Assembly (NCBI RefSeq): GCF_033568475.1
Contig: NC_133123.1
Location: 156,193,753-156,257,752, forward strand
Length of the DNA stretch: 64,000 nucleotides
Reading direction: 5' to 3'
Source: Henckelia pumila
Taxonomy: Eukaryota; Streptophyta; Magnoliopsida; Lamiales; Gesneriaceae
The translations under genes and the position numbers were made by a program. Under the pieces are notes generated by a model, which ran no database searches, had not been told where the DNA came from, and worked only from the letters and a program-made list of their open reading frames with translations. Shown here one piece after another: positions 10,228 to 22,411 of this stretch. Position 1 is the stretch's first letter, and the number at the start of each line of letters is the position of its first letter.

Positions 10228-11969
10228 CAGGTTGCTCTCAGATCAAACGATTAAATTAATCGATTGTGCAAAATTTTTTAGCCTCGGGTTTTAGAAACCA
10301 AAATGAAAATTTTTGAAATTAAATTTGAAGAGGGCAACGGGGCAGCGATCGTCGCTGCACGGGGCAGCGAGATCGCCGCCCAATGGCAGCAATCGTTGCT
10401 GCCCAGGGTAGCGGGATCGCCGCCCAAGGGGCAGCAATCGTTGCTGCCCAAGGGCAGCAAGAACGCTGCCTAGGGCAGCGAAGGGGCTGCCCTAGGCCCC
10501 ACGTGGGGGTGCAGCTGCCTAGGAACGTCCCGGGCAGCCCGGAAAATTAAATTTGATTTTTTAATTAGAATTTTAAATTTTTGAAATTTTAGTTTTTGGT
10601 CCGATCGAAAATTATTTTTGATTGGTCCACGAGACATCGGGTCAAATTGTTTGAGTCCGAAATTTTTAAAATTAATTTTTGGATAAATTTGAATTTTTGG
10701 AAAATTTATAAATTTTATCCATTAAATTAGATTTTATAAAATTAATTATTTTGGTACAATTGATGATAAGATATGATCTTATGTATATATTAGATAAAAT
10801 TTGATTTTATCTTTTAATTATGTTGTCATTGCATGTTATCCAATGATTTAATTATTGAATTAAATATTGGATAAAGGATGATCGATTGCCATGACCAATT
10901 TTGTAGGTGTATGTTAGGAAATTTACATTTGGTTTTTGTTATTGTTGTTGGGTTTTATTAATGGGTTTGGTTTATGGCCCAATTTGATTTGTCATTTGTA
11001 ATAAAAAGTGGGCCTGGTTTATGGCCGTTCCCACCCTTAAATATGTATCCCCTACTTGTCATCGAAATTTATTGTAAATTTATTAGACTTAGTGGGAGAT
11101 AAAGATTTGAAGACAAAGGTGGGACCAGCAGACAATAAAGACCGAAGAAATGTAAATTGGAAGCTCAATGTAATAGGATTGCATTGCATACTTGCATATC
11201 ACCTAGGATTGGACTTAGACTCGTGATTGGCAACCACAGGTCGATTAGTTTTGGGGTCGATCATCCTAAATATAATATATGATATTATTGTTGTATGCAT
11301 GTTTAGACTAAATTGCATGAATCCCGCAAGCATACAAATATGATAAGATGAGACAATTTTTCAAAATTAAAAAATCCCTCATTTTAAATATGATTTAAAA
11401 TTGATATCAAGATAAACAAAAGTGAATTTAAATATTGTTTAAATATTCCTACCTTCCATCAACGATCAATGTATGAGATGCTACCCGCGGGCACGGTCCG
11501 GCTCATATTATTGGGGGGTCCGTTCGTCGAAAAGCTGTACATTGGATCGACACATGTTGTAAGTTGGGTGGAACTCCCATGGGATTGGCTCATATTATTG
11601 GGGATCCACATGGCGACCGTCCATCACAACTTAATATTGATGAGTCATCTTGACATGTCACAATAAACGGTGTCATATTATTGGGCTCTTATTGGACATG
11701 AGGTAAAAACATGAGGGTTGCTTTGCAAGCAATTGAGCTCTACCTTTTGAAAATTATGGTTGACTGATATTATTCGGGACTATGATTTGTCAATTGGACT
11801 CCATGTTCCCACTAAGGAAATCGGTTTCTCATTTTCACTAGAGGGTAGTGAAATCGTTAAAATAGTGGGAGTGAAATTCATAAAATTAAATCTCGCCATA
11901 TTTTATGTCTTAGTAAATTAATTAAGCAATCACTGATTTTTGTCTGTTTCTTTTCAGTATTTCATTACA
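10228..11969 (+). other. long untranslated leader of copia element C
   Basis: About 1.74 kb between primer site and gag. The first part holds a GC-rich block with three small hairpins (10332-10538). The later part holds four copies of a CATATTATTGGG motif about 83-92 bp apart (11502, 11590, 11673, 11764). The leader ends with a pyrimidine-rich stretch and CAG (to 11957), 12 bases before the gag ATG, which looks like a splice acceptor. No credible gene is seen. Confidence 0.6.
10332..10538 (+). repeat. GC-rich hairpin block in copia C leader
   Basis: Repeats built on GGCAGC and ATCG. Three 17-base units fold with 7-bp stems and a TCG loop: 10342-10358 (GCAGCGATCGTCGCTGC), 10386-10402 and 10431-10447 (both GCAGCAATCGTTGCTGC). 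The surroundings are AT-rich. Confidence 0.6.
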
Positions 11970-14900
11970 ATGAATTCGCGCAATCCACTATTCTCAATTC
12001 TCAAACAAAACAAACTAACTGACGCAAACTATACGAAATGGTTCCGTAAGTTAAAGATTATTCTTAGTTCGGAAAAGGCTTTCTACGTGTTAGAAAAGCC
12101 TCCTCCGAAGTAATCCCCGGCTAATACAAGTCCGGAAGAGTTGGCCAAACTTGATCTATGGTGGGACCATGATATCAAGGCCAAAAGTTACATGCAGGCT
12201 TCGATGTCTGATGAACTTCAGAGGCGATTTGAGGATGCCGTGAATGCTGCTGACATTCACAAGAACCTCAAGGAACTTTTTGGAGCTCAGTCAAGATCGG
12301 AGAGGTATGCCACCGTCAAAGAGCTCATGACATGCCACATGCGAGATGGGACTTCGGTCCGTGAGCATGGGGTACACATGATTGGGCTCATTGAAAAGTT
12401 GGTAACACTCGACTTGACATTAGAGCATGAACTAAACGCGGACTTGTTACTTCTTTCTCTTCCTTCGTCGTTTGATGGCTTTGTGATGAACTTCAATATG
12501 AACAAGATAGAGGCCACCCTTGAAGAGATGGTCAATATGCTTGTGACTTATGAGGCCACATTAAAGAAGGATAAACCGGTACTCTTGGTTGGTTCCTCTT
12601 CTAACTCTAAGAAAGGGCCAAGTGGAAAGGGTAAGAAACGTTCTGCCCCACCCAAGAAAATTGTACCAAAGAAGAAGAGCAAGACAAAGGCTTCAAATGG
12701 AAACGGATCTGAAGACGTTTGCCATCACTGCAAGAAACCCGGTCATTGGAAACGTAACTGCAAAGTATATCTCGAGCAGTTGCGAACTGCAAAGGGTATG
12801 TTTTACATTGAAATAAATGTTTCACTTAATACTACTTCTTGGGTATTGGATACCAGATGTAGATCTCACATTTGCAATGAGTTGCAGATGATGACAATTA
12901 GTAATATGCTAAGGATGGGTGAGACCCAGTTAAGGCTCGGAAATGATTCCAGAGTTGAATCCAAAGCTATGGGAAATATTTGTTTGATTTTGCAAAACAA
13001 TTTTAAGCTATATTTTGAGAGAGATGTTTTTTTTTATTTGTGCCAAGATTTCATTAAAACATTATTTTTATTTCTATTTCTATTCTTGATAGAGAAGATT
13101 TTTCTTGCAATTTTGCGAATGAGATTTGCAATATTTACAAGAATGAATGTTTGATTTGAAATGGACAATTTAAAAACAATCTATATAACTTAAAATTAAA
13201 ATATGTTCCAATTAATTATGTTGATAAACCGATAACAACAAATAAAAGGAAAAACGATAGTCAAAACCCGGCAAGCCTTTGGCATGTTAGGCTAGGTCAT
13301 ATTTCCTCAAGGAGGATGAACAAGCTAGTGGGAGAGGGCATGTTTGATATGTCTGATATTAACTCTCTACCAACTTGTGAGTCCTGCCTAAAAGGAAAAA
13401 TGACTAAAACTCCTTTCAAAGGAAAACCTGAGCGTAGTCAAAATCTGTTGGATTTGATCCATACAGATGTTTGCGGCCCATTTAGTATTGGTACTAAATT
13501 TGGTCACACCTACTTCATTAACTTTAATGATGATTATTCTAGGTACGGGTATTTATATTTGATGAAATATAAGTCTGAATCATTTGAAAAGTTCAAAGAA
13601 TTCAAGGCTGAAGTAGAAAACAAACTAGGTAAAAGTATTAAAGCACTTCGATCGGATCGAGGTGGAGAATACTTAAGTACCAAGTTTTTGGGCTATCTAA
13701 AAGAGAATGGGATTCTCTCTCAGTGGACTCCTCCTATAACGCCTCAGCTAAATGGTGTTTTGGAGCGTCGCATTCGAACATTGTTATACATGGTTCGATC
13801 TATGATGAGCTTCACTGAGCTTCCACCTTCGTTTTGGGGCTATGCGCTTGAAACGGCGGTATTGTTGTTGAACAATGTCCACACTAAAGCAGTGAACAAA
13901 ACTCCATATGAATTATGGACTGGCAAAACTCCTAAGTATTCGTACTTGAGGATTTGGGGATGTCCTGCTTATGTGAAGCAGACAGTGGGAGATAAGTTAG
14001 ATAGTTGATCCAACTTATGTTATTTTGTAGGGTATCCGAAGAATTCAATCGGATATTATTTCTATCATCCTACTGAAACAAAAGTGTTTGTTTCAAGAAA
14101 TGCCATCTTCATGGAGAAGGAGTTCTTACTTAATAAGAAAGGCAAGATGATGGAACTTGAAGAAATTCGAGAAGAACCCGAGATACAAAATAACGATCCT
14201 ACACCTCAGGAACCATTAAACGACACGCCTCTTTCTAGAAGATCCGAGAGGACTTCTAGACCTCCTATTTGATATGGTTTACTTCTTTAAGGGGATCAAA
14301 ATGAACCCGACATTGGATGCGATCCAAGAAACTTCAAGAAAGCAATTTCTGATGCGGATTCAAATTTATGGCTTGAAGCTATGCAGTCGGAATTAGACTC
14401 GATGCATGCAAACCAAGTTTGGTCTTTAGTAGATCCTCCCGATGGAATTGTTCCAATAGGGTGTAAATAGATCTACAAGAGAAAACTTGGGCCTGATGGT
14501 AAGGTACTGACCTACAAGGCACGATTGGTCGCAAAAGGTTATACTCAAAGACAAGAAGTTGACTATGATGAAACCTTTTCACCAGTCGCAATGTTCAAGT
14601 CCATAAGAATCCTTATTGCCATAGCAGCTTGGTATGACTATGAGATATGGCAAATGGATGTAAAGACTGCATTTCTTAATGGAAACATTAAGGAAGAAAT
14701 CTATATGATGCAGCCCGAGGGATTCACATCCATGGGAAGCGAGCATAAGGTATGCAAGCTTCAGAGATCAATTTATGGTCTCAAACAGACATCAAGAAGT
14801 TGGAACCAGAAATTTGATAAAACAATAAAGGATTTTGGTTCCATCAAGAACCCGGAGGAACCATGCGTGTACAAGAAAGTAGTTAAGGATGCTGTGACAT

Positions 14901-15898
14901 TCTTAGTACTTTATGTTGATGACATCCTATTCATTGGGAATGATGTAGGAATGTTGCAGTCAACAAAGATATGGTTATCAGGTAGATTCTCGATGAAGGA
15001 TTTGGGTGAGGCATCCTATATTCTAGGAATACAGATCTATAAAGATAGATCTAAGAGAATGATAGGACTCACTCAAGCAACCTACATCAACACCATATTG
15101 AAAAGGATTTCTATGGATGAGTCCAAGAGAAGACATCTACCTATGTGTCATGGAGTTTTTCTATCCAAGTCTATGTCTCCCAAGACTGACGAAGAGATAG
15201 AGAAAATGACACACATACCATATGCATCAGCCATAGGTAGTATCATGTATGGGATGATATCTACCAGACCGGATGTAGCCTTTGCTCTGAGTGTCACGAG
15301 CAGATATCAGGCCAATCCCGGTCAAATGCATTGGAAAGCTGTGAAGGATATTCTAAAGTACTTGAAAAGAACTAAGAATATATTCATGGTTTATGGAGGA
15401 AGAGAATTGAAATTGGAAGGCTATACCGACTCTAGCTTCCAAAGTGACGTGGATGACTCGAAGTCAACCTCTGGATTTGTATTCATGCTCAATGGCGGTG
15501 CTGTCTCTTGGAAGAGTTCCAAGCAGGACACCACAGCGGATTCCACCATTGAGGCAGAATACATTGCAGCATCAGCTGCTGCTAAAGAGGCCGTTTGGAT
15601 GAGGAATTTCATCCAAGAGTTGGGCGTAATTCCTGAAGCTGTTGGTCCAGTCCCGGTGTACTGTGAAATCACTGGTGCCATTGCTCAGGCAAAGGAACCA
15701 AGGTCTCATCAAAGATCCAAACACATACTGAGGAAATACCACATCATCCGGAAGATCATGGAAAGAGGAAACATCACTGTCAAGAGAGTGGCCTCTGCAG
15801 ACAATATCGCTGATCCACTTACTAAGCCCTTGTCAGGACCATTGTTTGACAAACATCGCGAAGAAATGGGATTACGTAGTATAACTATTTGGCTATAG
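11970..15898 (+). pseudogene. Ty1/copia gag-pol of element C
   Basis: Gag begins at ATG 11970 (MNSRNPLFSILKQNKLTD) and has a stop (TAA) at 12111-12113; it then continues from 12114 with a coat-protein domain and a CCHC knuckle CHHCKKPGHWKRNC near 12720. Protease follows as WVLDTR, where the catalytic motif is normally Asp-Thr-Gly. A garbled AT-rich stretch at about 13020-13250 breaks the frame. Integrase (about 13265-14000; LGH, SDRGGEY, LERRIR) and RT/RNase H (to 15898; YVDD near 14920) are in one frame with stops at 14006-14008, 14270-14272 and 14468-14470. RNase H has YCEITGAIAQ where Asp is usual. The element copies itself through RNA; this copy cannot make its polyprotein unaided. Confidence 0.92.
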
Positions 15899-17760
15899 GG
15901 CAAGTGGGAGATTGAAAGAGTTGATGTCCCGCTAGAAAAGTTGTGGCTAAGGGCTTTGAAAGTCTCTTATTGTAAACAATCTTTGTTTAATATAATTTAC
16001 ATTCATTAATGGCATTTTCTTTATCTTTCTTCATAATGTTATATTGTGATATACTATTGTTATTTTGATAAAGACCTTGAATATACTATAGTGTAAGTAA
16101 GATGAGATAGTGAATAAAGAGAGATCACTATCATAAAACACATCTTATAGTCACTGTATATTCTAAACAGTTCCTAGTCAATTGAGCCGTCCGCAAATAA
16201 GGATAAGGATCGCTCGAGATCGAGACTAGCATTTGCGATGCCAAGTATCACGTTTAATTGGTATGGAACATAGATATGTTCAAAGCATGCAAATGGATAT
16301 TCATATGATGAATGATCGAACTACCATATTCGGACTTTCCAAGTGGTTATTATTAATTGAGTGGATAAGTCCGCGGTTTTGGTTTTACACCATTAGTTCT
16401 TACTACTTGAAGCATCATGGAGACTCTATATGCTAGTACTATACTTTGACTCGTTTACCGACTCTATGAGGGTCATCAGATGTCGGGATTGGGTACAATT
16501 ACGACACATATAGAAGTCGATGCTTTGTTGTCAAGGATTCACCACACGCTTGCGAGTGTGGATATTCTATGCGATCTGAGGAGATATTAGTGTGACAAAT
16601 CTCTGGCCAGAGTACTCGATGTGATTTAGGTTACTTGGTTCCTAGTAGCACATGCGATGTCACTATTTGATCTTCAAGATGCATTGCATAGTTATCGAAT
16701 CTCGAACGACTCTTGATGTACTAATGATTGTTGATTCGATCGGGATATATAGATGAAGGGACCGTACTGTATGCTAACCAAAACCTACTGGTTCTTGCAG
16801 GCACTATCAGTGATACCTAGGGAATCATGGGGTGATGTTGCTAGGCGCTCTTACCATGATTCGATGGGTAAGTCGGAAATTGTTGTTCCGAGTCATAAGA
16901 AATTGTGAGCTCACGGCTAGCTGTATCCCTGAACCATTGAGGGTCACACAAGTAATGGATTACTAATCCCCGTTGAGATAGTTAAATTTAAAGAGTTAAA
17001 TTTAATGAAAGAGAAGTTGGACTTCTAAACTAAAGGGAGTGAAATTTCCTAAAATGACATAGGGATGAGCATTTTTGAAAATCACTGAATTCGGATTCAG
17101 AAAAAATTATCTTGACTTTAAAAGATGCAGAAATGGTTTCTGTGCACATTGGTGAAATCAGTTTATCAATCGGAGTCATGATGAATTTTATATTAATTTC
17201 TATAATAACAGGCTTGGCTTATTGGGCTTAAGTTATGGATTATGGGCCCTAAGGAGTTAGTGTCCTAATAGACATATAACTTAATCCAGTCTAGAAATTA
17301 TAAATACATGATATGCAATTTTCGAAAATCACAAGTTATTCCAAGCTTGATTTTTCGAAAATCCACTCTCCCTTTTTTGAGAGAATTCAGTCTCTGATTT
17401 TTATGAAAAATTACATTCTGAATTGACAGATCAAATCTGTTTAATCTCTTCGATAAACATCTGATTGATTTCTAGTGCAATCAATCAGAGGGTTTTAGTG
17501 TTCTGTTCGTGGACCTAATTCAGGAGTTGATCGAGCAAGTCATCAGTTCCTGGGATTTACAACAAGAGCAGATTTAATCTGTTGGAGTCCATAATCAAGC
17601 CATAGCTTGAAGAGGTAAAATATTAATTGTTATTATTATTTTACTTGCATAATTTAATCGTTAGGATTTGATACCCATGATATGGAATCGTTCCATATAA
17701 AATTTTTAAACTTCTGCTGCACCGGGTATCAGATCTATGATCTGAAAACGTGTTCCAACA
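15899..17760 (+). mobile_element. polypurine tract and 3' LTR of copia element C
   Basis: The purine-rich stretch GGGCAAGTGGGAGA (15898-15911) is followed by the LTR, which I start near 15912; its first base is uncertain because the start is not a clean TG. The end at 17760 (GTGTTCCAACA) is firm: the next base begins sequence of the interrupted copia D. The right 1,307 bases match the partial 5' LTR at 8908-10214. TATAAATA lies at 17299-17306. Confidence 0.88.
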
Positions 17761-18548
17761 GAGGCATCGATCAATACCATAAAATATCGAAATGGTTCAC
17801 ATGGTGGATGAATTGACCCACAAATATCACCCTGAATAATGAATACGTTCAAGAAATATGGGTGATTCTGTTTGGATTTTAGCTGGCGATGGTCTTATAA
17901 TAAGTTTTTCAAGAGAACATGTTTTATATTGAAACTTATTATTTTGAAAGATCTTCTGGTCTTTCAATGGATGACCATGCGTATTTTCAATAATTCTTTG
18001 CATCATTATTGAACCAGAATGTCCCAATCGATCATGCCAATTGGTTAATATTGAAGAACTATTAACCACCATATTTGATTCGATTGGCCTTATATGTGTA
18101 TAATGCAATTCAGTAGGGAGCATTGATAATTTTTCAACCACATATTTCTTTCCTGATTTATATGTGGTAAAACACATATATTTATGATTTTTATCAGTTA
18201 TCGTCTCAGTATCATACCCATGAGAATATATGTCATTAAAACTCAACAAATTTCTTTTTGATTCTGGTGAATATAAAACATCATTTATCAAAATTTTGTT
18301 TCATTAGGTAACAAAAAATGTGCTTTTCCACAACATTCAATCAAGTCTACAGGACCTGATATTGTATTCATCATTGTTTTTATTGGTTTTAATTCCAAGA
18401 AATATCTTTTATCTCGGAGAATAGTGTGCGTTGTACCACTATCGGGTATGCAAACTTCCATGAGATTATTTCCTTGTTTAGCTTTGCTCATACCATTTTT
18501 CATTTTGAACTTCAAAAGAAAATATGCAATAAGGAAAATTAATGACAT
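17761..18548 (-). pseudogene. Ty1/copia protease and integrase start (element D)
   Basis: Minus-strand frame with a retroviral-type protease motif (IPDSGTTHTILRD; the catalytic motif is Asp-Ser-Gly in this family), then the integrase zinc domain (WHDRLGHSGSIMMQRI ... CKTCSL-like). It is a close relative of 25326-26119 in element E. The frame shifts near 18289, and near 17838 there are 7 extra bases relative to E. It stops dead at 17761, where element C is inserted; the rest of integrase and RT must lie left of the nest. Confidence 0.88.
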
Positions 18549-18625
18549 TATATGAAAAATATAACATGTTTCATAAAAAAATACATGAAAAATACAGTAT
18601 GTTACATTCTACTCCCACCAATATA

Positions 18626-19653
18626 TTAATCAATGTCTTCGAAATCATTTGAAAAATCAGCAGCATCGAAATGAGTTGAACCACTTGAATGGTTACTGTT
18701 TTCAACAAAATTGGTCTCTTTTCTTTTCCCCTTTGTTGATTCTTTATAGAGCTAACATAGGTTCTCAGGGGTTTGACAAATATGTGACCAATGTCCTGGA
18801 GTGCCACATCTATAACAAACACTCTCAGATCTTTTTGAGTAATTTTCATTCACTCGTATTTTCATGTTGCGTTTTTGGTGGGTTATTCGTGACGTTCTTT
18901 TGAGATGAGTTATTGAAGTAACTATCTCGATTATTTTCATATCCACGGTCGCGATCATTTTTACGTCCACGTCCATGCCCACGTCCTTGACCTCGTCCAC
19001 GACCAAAATCTGGTCTATGCCTTTGATTTTGGTTTTCATTTTTAATTACGACATTTGCTTCTGAAAATGCCGTTGATCCAGTGGGTCGGGATTGATGATT
19101 TCTCACTAACAATTCGTTGTTCTTTTCCGCCACAAGAAGACATGCGATGAGTTCAGAATATCTCAAAAATCCACGCACTCTATACTGTTGTTGTAGAGTT
19201 ATATTCGATGCGTGGAAAATGGAAAATATTTTTTCAAGCATTTCCATTTCAGTAACAACATGCCCACAAAATTTCAATTGCAAGACTATTCGATACATTG
19301 CAGAATTTTAATCACTCACTTTTTTAAAGTCTTGAAATCTCAACGTATTCCATTCATCATGGGCGGTCGGGAGTATAACTTTCCTTATATGCTCAAATAT
19401 TTCTTTCAGCTCTTTCCATAAAATCTTTGGGTTTTTTTTCTGTGAGATACTCACATTTCAATCCTTCATCGAGATGTCTACGTAAGAAAATCATAAACTT
19501 TGAATTTTCTTGTGGGGATGATATATTATTTTCTTTGATGGTATCACTTAGACCCAATGACTCAAGATGCATTTCTACATCGAGAGTCCATGACATATAA
19601 TTCTTTTCAGTGATATCGAGCGCAACGAATTCAATTTTTGCCAAATTTGACAT
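18626..19653 (-). pseudogene. Ty1/copia gag (element D)
   Basis: Starts at the ATG at 19653 (MSNLAKIEFVALDITEKNYM). Contains the coat-protein domain, an Arg/Gly-rich stretch (GRGRGQGRGHGRGR) and a CCHC knuckle CYRCGTPGHWSHIC near 18800. Gag packages the element RNA in virus-like particles. Frameshifts near 19430 (after LTEKKPK), near 18950 and downstream of the knuckle, and a stop near 19310, break it. The final acidic end matches the gag end of E, with a stop at 18626. Confidence 0.88.
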
Positions 19654-20582
19654 GGTAGTACTAGGAAAATAACAATGCATTTTATTAGTTAATTTTCATT
19701 AATATGATAATACAAAATAATGGATAAACGACGAGTACAAGTATGTTTAAAAATAGATAAAAAGTGCACGGTGGATAATCGTCGGTGAGTACAAAACTCG
19801 TGAGCATGGTGATCATAGTCGTTATGAAAAATAGCCTTATAAATGCCATCATTTTCATCTTCAAAAAACGAGGAGAAATAATTTAGAAAAAGAGTGAGTT
19901 TTGGTGTGATTGAAAATGAGTTTGAGTGAACATATTTATAAACAAAAAAACTAGCCGTTTTGTTACCGTTTGTGACCGTTGGGGGTAAGAAAAAATCGAG
20001 TATGTGTTGAATAAAAATTCGTGATAATCATGTGATGCATATAATGATAATCATAATTAAATAATTATGTATATCATATCACATTATTTTAAGTTCGGTG
20101 TCATATACATCCTTTTATATAATAATATGAAATTACACGAATATGATTAGTATATAATACAAAATAATATATATCATATCACGTTATTATAAGATCAGTA
20201 TCATAGACAATATTTTACATAATAACATGAAATTATATATTAATACAATTAGTATATATACATAATAAATATATATCATATCACGTTATTATAAAATCAG
20301 TATCATAGACAACCTTTTATATAATAACATGAAATTATATATTAATACAGTTAGTATATATACATATATAATAAATATATATCATATCACGTTATTATAA
20401 GGTCGGTGTCATAGACAACCTTTTATATAATAACATGAAATTATATATTAATATATATATATACATAAAAAATATATAAACAATAAAATAAATATACTTA
20501 CTTGTTGAATATTTTTGTCTTCTCTTTGTGTTTTGGAGCGTCGGAAATTATAGAGAACCTTCGAGCGATCGTGCTGATAACG
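19654..20582 (-). other. leader of copia element D with tandem repeats
   Basis: About 930 bases between LTR and gag. The part nearer the LTR holds four tandem copies of a unit of about 105 bp (20062-20475). The PBS-like sequence CGTTATCAGCACGATCGCTC directly follows the LTR end on the minus strand (20563-20582). No gene is seen. Confidence 0.65.
20062..20475 (-). repeat. tandem repeat, about 105-bp unit, four copies
   Basis: Each unit carries ATATCATATCAC(A/G)TTATT, then GTATCATAGACAACC-like sequence and TATAATAACATGAAATTA. Copies begin near 20062, 20169, 20270 and 20376. Element E has about two copies at the same place (27630-27815), one of them next to a 120-bp unrelated stretch. Confidence 0.75.
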
Positions 20583-20846
20583 TGTTGTTAAAAAGTAAAA
20601 ATATATGGTAAAAAGTAAAAACTCCAAAACTCAAAATATATCAAATTCTACACTTTATAATATTTTTCTCTCAACTCAATTGTTTTTTTTCTACACAAAT
20701 GGAGAGACCTATTTATAGATCTCATTTGGAGATTAGTCCAAAAATTAAAACATCATCATCTACATCATCACACACTAATTTTCAACATTTTACAATTCAA
20801 TATTCAATATTCAATATTCAACATAATAATAATATATTTTTTAACA
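20583..20846 (-). mobile_element. 5' LTR of copia element D
   Basis: 264 bp with TGTTG...CAACA ends on the minus strand (the outer end reads TGTTAAAAAA). It closely resembles the two LTRs of E. A TATA box (TATAAATA on the minus strand) lies at 20710-20717. Because the left half of D is beyond the nest, its target duplication cannot be tested. Confidence 0.85.
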
Positions 20847-20998
20847 GTTATTATTTTTTTTTTTTTTTGTGTGTGTGTGTGTGTGTTATCTTCTTGCGAT
20901 TTTAGTAGTTGTATTTATCAAATTCAATTTTAGTCTTTTATTTTTTTATTTTTTTCAATCTTAGCATTTTTTTGACGTGGCACCACGTGACAGTTTAG

Positions 20999-21326
20999 AC
21001 GTGTCAAATTGATTAGCGAGACAGGCCGACCCATAATTCGTCGCAACCCACCATTAGACGGGGTGGGGCGGGTTACCTTTTAGGCGGATCGGGAAAACAC
21101 CAACACAATCCACCTATTTTAGGTGACGGGACGGACCAATCTGACAAGCTCACGTATAAATTGACAGGTTTTGGCGGGCTAACCCGCAATCCACCACAAC
21201 CCATTACAAGACGGGAAGGGGCGGGGCGGCCTATCTTTTAGACGGGTTGAAAAATTGCAAACCCAACCTACCAATTTTGCATGGCGGGATGAGTCAACTT
21301 GATGGACCTAATCCATTTTGACACCT
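20999..21326. repeat. GC-rich hAT-like non-autonomous element, degraded
   Basis: The ends are inverted copies: GTGTCAAATTGATTAG on the left and, on the other strand, GTGTCAAAATGGATTAG on the right. The interior is rich in GGCGGG and CCCGCC, as in related pieces at 38094-38735 and near 52290. No clean 8-bp duplication was found. Confidence 0.45.
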
Positions 21327-21548
21327 ACGTGTCACTCATGCGTGTTTTGACACTTCAAATGATTACAAAAGATTGAATCGGTCAAATATTGAAAAATATA
21401 CAGCTAAAATTGAAATTTTATAATGTAAACGAACAAAAGTGCAAAGAAATAATATATAAGACCACAAATGTAGTTTTCTCTTTTGAATTTGGAACCAATG
21501 TTAGATGGGTGACCTATAAATTTTTCATAAAATATATAAGCATATTGT

Positions 21549-21736
21549 GAAATACCCGTATTGATACGGTGAAAACAAATAAAAACAATCAAGTATAGTA
21601 GCGTTACTATACTAGACTTTAGTTCTAATAAATAAAAAGAAAAAAAGAAATACCCGTATTGATACGGTGAAAACAAATAAAAACAATCAAGTATAGTAGC
21701 GTTATTGTACTAGATTTTAGTTCTAATAAATAAATA
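21549..21736. repeat. 98-bp tandem duplication
   Basis: Two adjacent copies starting GAAATACCCGTATTGATACG at 21549 and 21647, nearly identical, ending in TAATAAATAAA. Confidence 0.85.
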
Positions 21737-22133
21737 ATAAAAAATCCATTATATAATTCATTCATCAAAATTACATGGAAACCATAACTTTTTAATAATA
21801 AATTAGCGACAATATAGATTATTTTGAATTAAGGTCAGAGACAAGTACATTCATTATCTAATATAAAATAAAATATAAATATATTATTAATTATTTCATG
21901 ACATGAAAATTTGCAATCACTATTATTCGATTTACATTGAGTAAATCTTTGACACAAACCACAATTGGCAAGTCTTATGCGACATATTCACGTGAAAAAA
22001 AAAAGTTACTAAAGAAATTTTTTTGACGATTATTACCAAGTAAAATTGAACTCTTAATCAGTCGTAAACCCTCACATACTCCAGCAATAGACAACACGAA
22101 CACCCTCCCTTTAGAACAAAAATATATTATCAT

Positions 22134-22411
22134 TGTTGTGAAAAAGTAAAAATTTATTGTAAAAAGTAAATATTCCAAAACTCAAAATATATCAAACTTT
22201 ACACTTTATAATATTTTTCTCTCAACTCAATTGTATTTTTCATCACAAATGAAGACCTATTTATAGATCCACATTTGAGATTAGTCCAAAAATTAAAACA
22301 TCATCATCTACATCATCACACACTAATTTTCCACATTTTACAACTCAATATTCAACATTCAACATTCAATATTCAATATTCAACATAATAATAATAATAT
22401 ATTTTTCAACA
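22134..22411 (-). mobile_element. 3' LTR of copia element E
   Basis: 278 bp, TGTTGAAAAA...TTCACAACA on the minus strand, preceded on that strand by the polypurine tract AAGGGGGAG. The left flank ATCAT equals the right flank of the other LTR. TATA-like TATAAATA on the minus strand is at 22258-22265. Confidence 0.93.

Larger units (their letters stand above)
20847..22133. other. spacer between copia D and copia E
   Basis: No gene. It holds a poly-T run followed by a (GT)n stretch (about 20852-20887), a GC-rich hAT-like fragment (20999-21326) and a 98-bp tandem duplication (21549-21736). The last five bases ATCAT (22129-22133) are the target duplication of E. Confidence 0.6.

Noticed and set aside
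10278-10460. Minus-strand frame with LGSNDCC repeats
   Set aside because: It is the translation of the hairpin repeats in the copia C leader.
20994-21340. ACGTGTCA on both sides of the GC-rich element as an 8-bp duplication
   Set aside because: The left copy overlaps the inverted end instead of lying outside it, so it does not behave as a target duplication.
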